Shown here: one piece after another, positions 36,974 to 47,762 of the stretch
Layout of the letters: each line of letters starts with the position of its first letter
Position numbering within the stretch: the stretch's first letter is position 1
Origin: Epichloe hybrida
Lineage: Eukaryota; Ascomycota; Sordariomycetes; Hypocreales; Clavicipitaceae
Assembly (NCBI GenBank): GCA_019022495.1
Contig: JAFEKR010000037.1
Coordinates: forward strand, 186,001 to 250,000
Direction of reading: 5' to 3'
Length of the DNA stretch: 64,000 nucleotides
Position numbers and translations under genes: made by a program
Notes under the pieces: model-generated
Seen by the model: only the letters and a program-made list of their open reading frames with translations
Told to the model about the DNA's origin: nothing
Databases searched by the model: none

Positions 36974-37176
36974 CAGGACATGACTGGATGGCTTTGGTGG
37001 CGTGGATCGTGCAGCATGCGTCAAGCAATGGACTACATGTAGTTTGCGCGGGGCACATGAATTAGGAACAAGTCTTCAAGCCCTTGAACTGCCGAAAAAC
37101 TAATATATCGGCTTACTTTAGCTACCAGACCAGCGTGTGCACCTGATGATATTTTGTCGATCTATCCATCAGCAAC

Positions 37177-37505
37177 ACGTGAACACGCAGTAATGACTAG
37201 GCTTAAAACAGAAGAGGTATCTTTCCACGTAAGTTTGTAGAAGAAGTGACCTCCTGTAATCCACGTATTTCATACTATTTTATTTAATGTGCATGTAAGA
37301 GGGAACCCGCATTTTTTAGCTTCTTTTGGAGATACAAAGCTTCTATTATGGCCTGTAGTAATTCTATGGGTGGACTAGCTAGTTCCTGTGCCCTAAGAAT
37401 TGCAGGAGGTCACTTCTCTTGCAAATTTACGTGGAAAGATACCTCTTCTGTTTTAAGCCTAGTTCCTACTACATGATTAAAAAATCACTCCTGCATGTTT
37501 ACGTT
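37177..37505. repeat. Dispersed inverted-repeat (MITE-like) element, copy 1
   Basis: About 329 bp with long terminal inverted repeats of roughly 90-100 bp. ACTAGGCTTAAAACAGAAGA on the left is matched by TCTTCTGTTTTAAGCCTAGT on the right, and both arms share GGAGGTCACTT. The left arm has lost ~20 bp of the TGATTTTTTAATCATG segment present on the right. The interior is non-coding. It is the most complete of the three copies in the window. Confidence 0.82.
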
Positions 37506-40500
37506 TTAGTTCATCAGAAGCCGTGGGACGCATTCGTAATTCGTCGAAAAGCTGTTGTTCAACTGCGCCGCTATTACTCCGTAGTTTTTAATTGCGTATT
37601 TTTTGTATTTAAAAAAAAAAGAAAATCCACCGCGCTGCGTCTAGCCTATGAGAACCCTGGCGCCCAGACCAGGGCCCAACCGAAACTTTGTCGATCGCAC
37701 ATACACATATCTTTCACGTCGCCCACATGCCCCCAACCCTCTTCTGCTTTCTTCTTCCACATTTTCCTCTTTTTTTCACCCTTCCCCCCTCAGAAGCCGC
37801 TGCCATCCCGCTGCCATCCCGGAGCTTGCGTCGCACGCACGTCATTCCGGCCTTGCAGCCACAACATCGTTCATGTTGAGTATTGGCTGAAATGCATTTC
37901 CAGGTTTGAACCTTGTCGCCTGCACCACTCAGTTCGCCGCCTCGTTGAGCAGCAGCTTCCTGGCGCATGCCTGTTGAGCCAATGGGCAGGTCTACACGCA
38001 TCCAGCGTCAATGCACGCGACTTGTTCGGACACTTGTCCGCGCCGCGCTGTCGTCAGAAGCCGGCATATTACAGGACTAGGCTTGCCAGTGAACGAGAGG
38101 AAACAGTTCATTCCCGCGGCGCGCAAAAGGGCAATCAACCGAGTGGTTGAAGATGAACGTCTGGTGTGCGTGTATGCATTTGCGTGTGGTAAATTCACGG
38201 ATGACGTGCGTCGCTTGGGAAGCCATTCTTCCGTCGGCGTGTGTAGAATTGTTTTGCATTTAGTGACTTTGCCAGATACTACGGTGCTTCTGCATCGTAT
38301 ATCGACATTCTCTGTCAGCTCACCATTGACCTGGATGTTTTCGCACTGGCATAGAGCGAACCTCAACTCGTTGCTGGGCACCCGGCTTATAGATGTCGTC
38401 TTGATCATCATGGACAAGCCGGGAATCAGCTGTAGTGACAAGCTAAGAAAAGAAGTAGTGCCACGTGTTATTCGAATGTTTTTTTTTCGGGTAGGTTGTG
38501 AGAGTTGGATGACTGCAACGTCACGCCTGGCCCGTCGACAAGTCGACAAGTCGACAACATGTGTCTTTTGTGCTTGATTCAGACGCTTCTTTCAATTCAT
38601 TTGAAGAACGGTTCTCGTTGCCCCTTGACAAACAAGAAAGGGCTCACAACCAGTATCGTAGACAATAGTTTCCTCTCCTCCGCTCCCTCGCCATCATACC
38701 CTTCTAGTCCGCACGGTTCCAACAACTATGTTGGCGATGAAGTCGAACGGGTCTGTAGAGCAAGCAATTTCCCCAATCTCTCGACACCCCAATTACAAGT
38801 CGAATATCGATGCCTCGGCGTCGCCCCGTTCCACATGATTTAAACACGGACCTCCACTGTAAGATCAGTTCCTCCATAATTATCAGCGGACCCGAAGCTT
38901 TCACAATTTTTCTACCTTTGATTATATTTCCTTTCTTGGTCTGCGTTTGACATCCGAGGCTTCCGGGTAGGTGGGCCATTATACCGAGTTTCTCACTGTC
39001 GGCATGAATCGAAGATATTGATTTCGGCAGCCGGACCCGGTGGGTGGAGCCTGTATCTCTGTTTATATATTGTTCGTAATGTTTGGGGGGGGGTGTTGAG
39101 GAAGATATGTAGTCATTGGTGCTACGTGTGATGGCACGCAAGGGCAATCTCATTTGCGTAGAGCTGGTTGGCATTCTAACGGTTGAGTATTCGAAGAAAA
39201 CAAATGGAAGATGATGTCAGAAATCAATGGGAAGTTACAAGTCTGTGGCTGGTGGGAAAGTGGCACTGAAGGACAGACTACAAGCAAAAAACCATACAAC
39301 AGCCGGTGTTCGCTGGTCGTCACCGACCCAACTACTAATCTGCCCCTTACCAGCTTGTCTATGGGAGAGCGGACGGGATCCCGAATTTTCTGGTAGGTAT
39401 GGTCGTATGTGAAAAATGGGTGAATAATATTAAATTATATAGCTAAAATTGTGTTTGAGATATGCTCAGATCCCAACTAGTTTGACTTGTCGAAGTGCCA
39501 TTGGGCATATCATACAACGCGCTGCCTGACATGTAGTAATTGCGCTATTCAAGATAGTCATGTTCTGTATACATTGTTATCGTAGCATTATGACTGTGAT
39601 TTAGTTTTCTGTCCTCTTTGGTCCGTAGGAAGTTATGGACGACAACTCGTTTCGGTAATAATGTACCGCTTTGCTCTACTGCTTCATACTACCACGTTCA
39701 ACCTGCCAATGCAAGGGGACGGGCAATTTTACTCATCTTGCAAATGGACATGAATGTATTTCAGCTTCTTGTGCAACATCTCTGAAATATAATGAAACCA
39801 CTCGTAGAATGGTATTTGGCAGGGATCTTTTCTTAGTGACACAAGATCATTCGGTATCGACATTGGCGTGTGTGCTGAACCATCGGCTACAGGGTATACA
39901 TTCGTTGAAACTGCCAGAAATGCCATGATAGTAGCTCTGCGGGTGACTTTCACACCATGCAGTAAGCGCTTCGACATGCATAGAATCGGGGTTTGTAACA
40001 TATATGTATCATGATGACGAAAATATTGGTTCTGGTGAAAGCCCAGTGGCGGTCACTATAATTGATCATATGCAACACTTTCTTCTTATGACGCATTCCA
40101 CCGCATCATCTTTGTTTCTTTGGTATCGAAGACATGGTGAGGCAGGCCCAACGTTTGTTCTGTATTAAGAAGAAAGAAATACTTTCAGCGGATACGTTGA
40201 CTCGACATCTTTGTGCGTGAAGGTCCAAGTAAGTGCGTGAGAACTGCTGTGCTTCACCGAAAATTTTCGACATGCAAGGCAAAACAAGCTCGTATTGCTT
40301 TGTTTTCACCCCTTACATCATCAGTTTTCTCGCAGTAAAGACCAGCACCTGGCTAGACAGAGGCTCATGATCTTGGACTTACTGCCTGCTGGCTTCACTC
40401 TTGATTTGAAAGGTATCCCCCTCCCTCCTCCATTGGTCTTTCGTGAAGTCGTCATGCTGCACAGGAACATTGCCACTGCCTCACGAACAGCCAGTCAAGG

Positions 40501-41045
40501 CGATCATCTTTACTGATGTATCACCGCGATATTCATGCTGCTTTTGATGAGTGAGCGAGAGTAATGGCTAGCGGTAGACTAGGCAAGACACAATTGATAG
40601 TGGCATGACACCAACACTGCCCTCGGGAGACTTGTCAACTTGCAATGGAGCGAGCACGTTTGTGGTAGGTAATCTTGCTTATTAATCAAACTGGGACCCC
40701 AAGCTTGCTTCATTCAATTTCCTTGGCGACCTTGAGAAGAGCACGTCCCGCGTCCACCAATGGAAGGGGGCATTTTTGCCGAATGGGACCGTAGCGCAGT
40801 CGCACAATGCCAATTGGTTCGGGCGGTTCTGGGTCCTGCGATCTCCGCCCCGGAGCACTTGCGCCGGCCTGGATACACGATCCTCGCATGCCTCTTGGGA
40901 GGTGTAGATGAGGTGCAAGATGGGAAACTCTCACGGCCAGTGCCCAAATGAATGCCTTGACAGAAGCACAGCGCCAGCAGCAAGAGCCAGATATGTCCCG
41001 AGTCTAGTGGGCTGGGGAGAACGGCGGAGCCGTTCAATGCTCTTG

Positions 41046-41110
41046 TACGGAGTATCAATATGTATATGTACGGAGTACATATGTATAATAGTGATGTGAT
41101 GTACTCCGTA
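41046..41110. promoter_or_regulatory. Cluster of TACGGAGTA / TACTCCGTA motifs upstream of phytochrome
   Basis: TACGGAGTA occurs at 41046-41054 and 41069-41077, and its reverse complement TACTCCGTA at 41102-41110, within 65 bp and ~0.85 kb upstream of the phytochrome start. The second and third can pair as an inverted repeat. A single copy also occurs at 37575-37583. Regulatory function is only a suggestion. Confidence 0.4.
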
Positions 41111-41948
41111 TTCGGTGCTCCGCACAGTACGCCTCAACACCAGCGGCCGAGGGAAGGAAGAATGCATTGAATTACATAATCCATCACCGCATCCACCCGT
41201 AGCACGCGCGTTACGCACAACAATTCACAATTTACCTGCCAACATGATGAGAAAAAGCCAGCTTTGACTTGGGCCAGAGTCCGGCCTGGATTCATTCTGT
41301 CGGTGCGCCTCGAACTGCGCTCTGGCATCCAACCAAACGCAAGGGAGACAGGGAGACATCCAGACCGGAATGGCGAATGGCCCACTCCGTGTCATCCCAT
41401 CTCCATCTCCATCGCACACTGTAATACACTGTGCGCTCAGGAGGCAGGACCGTCCGGCCAAGGCGCTTTGCCGGATCCCGCCAGCAGCAACCAGGTTCTT
41501 GGTCCGCCACCTCGCAACGCCACTTACCAACTTCCAAGTCATGTTAGTCATGTTTCCCCCGCGGCTTGTCTTTTTACTGGAGTCTTGCGGGTTATCAGCC
41601 TCGGATTTCACAACGTCTACGGATTACGCAACCTCGTCTAGTCTTCCGCTGATTCCATTTCTGAGCCCGCTCTCTTTCGAGATCGGGAGAGAAACAAGGT
41701 GTTTTGCGTACTCTGGCTACCAGCCGAGCGACATCACCTCCTCCCTTTCTTCGCTTCTCGTTTCTTCGTGCTTGGAAGCTGCAGCCCGACAACGCCACTT
41801 CATCATTCACCGGCATGTGCTGACCTACCGCCTTCGCCACGACAGCTCCCTCTTCCCACAGCTGCTGGAACAGCACACCATAATATTCTCCTTGCCGTCC
41901 TTCCAAACATTGTGACTATCAGGCCACGATAAGTCTGCTTTTACCCCC

Positions 41949-44900
41949 ATGGACGAGCCTCAGCAGACAGCCGCCGACTCCTCAGTCGCTCCGTCGCAGT
42001 CAGAGGATCCCAATCGAGACGATCCCAGTTCGGCCAATGGCCTGCAACGCACAACGGGCTCCCAACAAGACACGCAGCCCGGTCAACTTCCCTCCTCCGC
42101 GACAGATGACTCATCGAGCAGTTTCGGCGTACAAAGCGACTTCTCATCAGGGAGTGTTGGCACTGAAATGCAGCTGGGACTTCCGTCTGCCGCTTCGGAT
42201 GTGTCTGGAGATCGTGTCTTCCCCATTCGCTCTGTCATCAGCGTAGATCCGATCTCGAGAACGTCCATGACCGACGAAAGCGTACATCAGCAATCTGACA
42301 CCGAGAGTCGTACCTTTTCTGCCCCTCGAACATCATTTCGAGGCGATGCGAACGTTGACAACCGACGACTTGAGTCCGCTTTCATGTCCCCCCTTACTGG
42401 TAAATATGGCGGTTATGGAACTGAAAGCCGTCGAAAAAGAGCAACGAGTGGGCCAGTATCAAGCATTCAGGCAGATGCGATCCGCAAGGGCAATGTGCCG
42501 CCGCTGGAGCTCGATTTTGAGGCTTCTTGCAGCGAGGGCGGAGGAGGGGGGACCCAGGCTTCGCGACATGAAGGTGACGATGCCCATACCGTTCCTGAAG
42601 CGGATAGCGCATCGGCAACTTCCGCAAACCAGTCAACCAGCGAGGTAACACATGTCACCACGCGATTTACTCATGTTGAAACCGAAGAAGGTCACGCCAT
42701 CATCACTGGAAGAGATGACGTGTTGCAGCAATGCGAGGATGAACCTATCCATACCCCTGGCGCCGTGCAAGGCTTCGGCGTTCTGATAGCCCTTCGCGAG
42801 GACAGCAGTGGCAGTTTCTCTGTGCGCTATGCCAGTGAGAACTCGGGAAATATCATGGGCTATACCCCGAAGCAGCTTTTCCGACTCGAGAACTTTCTTG
42901 ATATTCTGACCGAGGAACAGCAAGACAATATTCTGGATCACATCGACTTTATTCGCGACGAGGATGCAGACCCAGCTGTCAACGGACCTGAAGTCTTGAG
43001 CCTGTCCATTAAACCCCCGAAATCGGGGAAGAGCGTCAAATTCTGGTGCGCTATTCACATCAATAACGCACATCCCGACCTAATCATTTGTGAATTTGAA
43101 CTCGACGACGACCTCGAGCACCCACTCCGCCCTGCGGATGAGCTCACACCTGACACTCCCCACGATACGCTTCACTCTAACCCAACTCTAGAAGAGATAG
43201 AGGAAAGCACAGAAGTACTTAGCAAGCCTCTCCGCATCTTACGAAGTGCAAGGAAACGCCGAGGCGAACAAGGGGCCATGCAAGTGTTTGACATCATGTC
43301 CCAAGTTCAGGAGCAGCTATCCTCTGCCCCCAATTTGGATGCTTTTCTGAAAGTTCTTGTGGGAATCGTAAAGGAGCTTACCGGATTCCACCGCGTCATG
43401 ATTTATCAGTTCGACGCTTCCTTCAACGGCAAAGTTGTGACCGAGCTCGTTGACACCTCTCGAACCGTGGATCTGTACAAGGGCTTGCATTTCCCAGCTT
43501 CTGACATACCAAGACAGGCTCGCGAGCTTTACAAGGTCAACAAGGTTCGTCTGTTGTACGATCGAGACCTCGAAAGCGCAAGATTGGTATGTCGGACCAA
43601 GGAAGACCTTGATACCCCGCTCGACATGACCCATTCATACCTCAGAGCCATGTCTCCTATTCATATCAAATATCTGACCAATATGGCTGTTCGATCATCC
43701 ATGTCTATTTCCATCAATGCTTTCAATGAGTTGTGGGGCCTGGTGTCATGTCATGCCTACGGTGGCCACGGCGTGCGAGTATCGTTCCCAATTCGCAAGA
43801 TGTGTCGCTTGGTTGGTGACACGGCCTCGAGGAACATTGAGAGACTATCTTACGCATCGAGGCTCCAGGCACGCAAGCTCATCAATACTGCCCCCACGGA
43901 TAAGAATCCAACCGGTTACATTATCGCGTCATCCGATGACCTACTTAAGCTCTTCGATGCCGATTCTGGTCTTTTATCTATAAGAGGCGAAACCAAGATT
44001 CTCGGGAAAATGGACCAAAGCCAGGAAGCATTGGCCATGCTAGAATATCTTCGAATGCGAAGGCTCACTTCTGTGGCAGCTTCTCAAGACGTTCGAGAAG
44101 ATTTTCCCGACCTCAGATATGCACCAGGCTTCCAGGTCATCGCGGGCCTTTTGTACGTACCTCTCAGTGTCGGCGGCAATGACTTCATCGTCTTTTTCCG
44201 ACGTGGTCAAATCAAAGAAGTTAAATGGGCTGGCAATCCTTACCACAAAACCGTTCGTGATGGTACTGCGGGCTATCTGGAGCCAAGAAAGAGCTTCAAG
44301 TTATGGAGGGAAACAGTCCTCGGAAAGTGTCGTGAATGGAGCGAGGAACAAGTCGAAACTGCAGCTGTCTTGTGCTTGGTCTATGGTTAGCTGCCCCCCC
44401 CCCCCCCCCTTTTTCATGTATTTGCAGCATGCAGCGCAAGTGCTAACAAACATAACTAGGCAAATTCATCGAAGTTTGGCGTCAAAAAGAAGCGGCGTTG
44501 GAGAACAGCAAGCTTACACGATTGCTTCTGGCCAATTCAGCCCACGAAGTTCGAACTCCGCTGAACGCCATCATTAACTACCTCGAAATTGCGCTTGAAG
44601 GCTCCCTTGACCAAGAAACGCGCGACAACCTGGCGCGGTCTCATTCGGCCTCCAAATCGCTCATTTATGTGATTAATGATTTACTTGATCTTACAAAAAC
44701 CGAGGAGGGCCAAAGCTTAATCAAAGACGAGGTGTTTGATCTTGGATTGTGTATCAACGAAGCTACAGATCCCTTCCACGTCGATGCCAAGCGCAAGGGC
44801 ATTGAATACCAAGTCACAAAACACCCTGGGTTACCTCAATTTGTCCACGGCGACAGTCGGCGTGTGCGCCAAGCCTTATCAAATATCACAGCCAACGCAG

Positions 44901-46523
44901 TGGCACACACCCACAGCGGGACAGTGAGCGTTGAAATGTTTGTGTCTGACGTTCGCGACGGAATAGCCTTTGTCGACTTCGTCGTGGCCGATTCAGGAGT
45001 GGGAATGAATCCGAGGCAGCTGGATGCTCTATTCCGCGATCTGGAACAGGTTACCACGGAAGAATCTGATCCTTCTTCTCCCGAAGTGCCGGACAGAAAA
45101 CGAGAGACGAGAACGTTAGGCCTGGGACTGGCAGTCGTGGCCCGCGTCGTCAGGAACATGGATGGCCAGCTTCGGTTGAAGTCGGAGGAGGGACACGGCT
45201 CAAGATTTGTGATTCAATTACCCTTTCAACTACCAGGCGGTACGCCTGCATCCGAGACTGGACAACTTCCCGATACTTCATCTAGCACTAATTCTGCTGC
45301 GGCCATTGCTCCGGCTTCTGCTAGCCTGAAGGTTCTCCAGGAGGGTGAAATCACGCTGATCGAAAGAGGCAGCCACATGAATCTCGCGGTGGACACAGCG
45401 GCTGATCAACAAACCATGGGGACTGGCAGTGCCCGTAGTCGTCGAAGTATGGAGAGTCTGGGTAGCCATGTCAGTCAAAAGAGTGATGCCGATCGGCTTA
45501 TCGATGCCATTCAGACGTCGCTTTCGCTCAATGACAACCAAACTGGTTACTTCGGGTCCCGTCAAAGTTCAATAGGAAGCGTTGGTTTTCAACCTTCTTC
45601 GAGGGTCACTTCTGGTGGTGGTGCTCGGTCCGCGAGTCCAGTTTCCCAGAGAGTCTGTTGTCCCGTTCAATCAAAAGATGAGCCCGGTACCGCCGAGGTC
45701 CGAGATAGCAGAACAAAGATCCGCGCCCTGAAAGTTCCTGATGATTTCGCAGACATGCCTTCACAAAGTACCCAAGGGAATGCGTCGAGAGTCTTATTCG
45801 AGTTGCCCAGCGAAGAACCCAAATCAGGCAAGGGCAAGGCTGGCGAAAAGCCGGCTCCCCAACAAGGGGAAACTCTATTCACGATTCTCGTGGCTGAAGA
45901 TGATCCAATCAACATGAAGATTCTGCGAAAGAGACTAGAGCGCGTTGGACACGAGGTTCAACATACGCTCAATGGCGAGGAGTGTGCTGCTGTTTACAAA
46001 GAGAAGTCTTCTGACTTTGACGCCATTCTCATGGACATGCAGGTGAGATGTTCCTGCTCCATGCTCTTGCTTCACACCGCTGAATGACTGTGCTTATGCT
46101 AATTTTCTTACGCAGATGCCGATAGTGGATGGCTTGACAAGCACCAAGATGATTCGGTCGATGGAGCAATCAGATGACCATAAAGGGCACTCCAGGATGG
46201 CGGCTAACAATAATCTCAGAATACCCATATTTGCGGTTTCTGCGTCCCTCGTGGAGGAGAAAAGACAGCTCTACATGGATGCTGGTTTTGACGGGTGGAT
46301 CTTGAAACCTATCGACTTCAAGCGTTTAAGCACGCTATTGTCTGGCGTTCACGACCTTGACGTTAGGAGGAGCTGCTTGTATGCCCCGGGTGAATGGGAA
46401 CGTGGTGGCTGGTTCTCGTTGAGAGAAGAAGCAACCGGCGAAGGTGCAATTAGCTCTCAGGCAACACCAAATGCGGATTCTGAAGGCAGGCAGCTGACCA
46501 AGGACACCATGGCTGATTCATGA
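41949..46523 (+). CDS. phy: Fungal phytochrome, hybrid histidine kinase
   Basis: Three exons, 41949-44385, 44460-46042 and 46116-46523, encode 1475 aa. This is a red/far-red photoreceptor kinase. A ~240-residue Ser/Thr-rich N-terminal extension precedes PAS, with C262 in QQCEDEPIHTPG as the biliverdin-attachment cysteine of fungal and bacterial phytochromes. GAF holds PASDIPRQAR (D519) and MSPIHIKYL (H572). PHY carries the tongue (WAGNP) and PRKSF. The kinase has AHEVRTPL with phosphoacceptor H841, an N-box (NITANAV), VVADSGVGM and LGLGLAVV. The receiver has EDD, phosphoacceptor D1338 in LMDMQMP and K1404 in ILKPID. Every key residue is present, so an active photosensor and phosphorelay is expected. 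Intron 1 uses a weak GTTAGC donor and contains a run of 16 C. The gene is close to FphA of Aspergillus and PHY of Neurospora. Confidence 0.97.
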
Positions 46524-47762
46524 AACCAACGGTTTTGGAAGGCCGTTTATTGAAATACCCATCCGATCTTGCTTCCTCAGGTAGACCAAGCAAGGGTCCG
46601 CGCTCGGTTCGCACACATGACGCAACCATTTGTTTCCGATTCTCCCTTGTACATATACTCGATTTGAATAACGAGCAAACGGCGTTCAAAGGGAATTGGC
46701 CGAATTTGGAGTACCACACACCAATGAAAGAGGCAGCAGGCGTTTACATGTTTTTTCTTAATTCTTTCGTCTTTCAAAGGGTTGTTGCGATGCATTGTTA
46801 TCATCAATTTTGATACATGAAACTGTTGGACATAGACGGGAGCATGATTTCTCTCTCTCTGTCTTTTCATTTCGACTCTTCCATGGGTAATACACGCATT
46901 CACCATGGGCATCGGCGAGCGGACAATGGGCTTTGATTATGAAGTTTTTCTATTTGAATCCATCGAAGGGGGAAAATAAAGCTGGGAGATCTGGTGATTA
47001 CATTCTTGTGTCACAACGGGTGTGCCAGCAAGTTTCGTCAACACATCTTACCAGGGCATCTCATCAGCAGTCTTTTTTCTGGGCGTGGGCCGCCCGCCGG
47101 TAAAGGTAGCGGAAGCGACGGCATGAGATGCTGGACTAGAGAAGTCAAAGGAACATGGGACACGAAGGGGGGGAAGGAGGAGGAGGAGGCCAGGGGGTTA
47201 TTGGGTTATTGATTAGCAAAGCGAGGGGTTGGGTATCCTTTCCATACACGAGGTCAACTGTGATGTAACAATATACGCGACGCATTCATGATGACGGTAC
47301 AACCATGTTGAGTTTCATGCTTCGTTTCGACAATGGTGGAAAGGAATATATGCGCCTTCTCCCTCCCCCTCCTTGTTGATGGCTTGACTCGACCTCAATG
47401 TAGGCTCCATGACATGAGTTGTTTTTTTGACGGAATTCTGATCCAATATCAGTCACCCTGTACAACGCCGCGAGGACAAGGTGTCTTTCGATGAACAGAC
47501 ATTCAAGAGGTTTATTACCCGACATGGGTATATGATACTAGATGACAGAATTTTTCAAACATGTACAGGAAGACCAACGCATGAAAATGAGTCATTTCCT
47601 CCCTCCCCCCCCCCCATCCATCTATACAGGTGCCATGTAAATATGGATACCCTTCAATATGGAAAAAGAATATATAGAAAAGAATATATAGAAAAGAATA
47701 TATATATATTTTGAAAAAATGCTTGTTTTCCATTGTCCTTGCGTTCATGACATTTACTTCAG
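46524..47762. other. Convergent 3' flanks of phytochrome and ABC transporter
   Basis: No gene is seen in this 1.24 kb between two convergent stops. It includes an AT-rich (AGAATATAT)n-type stretch at about 47660-47720, close to the transporter stop, and G/A-rich low-complexity sequence near 47165-47205. Confidence 0.6.

Larger units (their letters stand above)
32151..41948. other. 9.8-kb gene-poor region
   Basis: No coding region is supported. Open frames up to ~240 codons exist, but they lack domains, overlap in several phases and often run through low-complexity sequence. The region contains short tandem repeats (GGTCGTTCGCT-type at about 32360-32410; GGGAAGGTA-type at 33096-33182), a G-rich run at 35841-35863, two copies of a dispersed inverted-repeat element, a 238-bp element with perfect 28-bp terminal inverted repeats, and a cluster of TACGGAGTA palindromes just upstream of phytochrome. 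Long leaders or non-coding transcripts are possible. Confidence 0.6.

Noticed and set aside
37419..38577. Open frames of 243 and 188 codons in the gene-poor region
   Set aside because: They begin inside or next to a repeat copy, overlap each other and antisense frames, and show no domain or plausible splice continuation.
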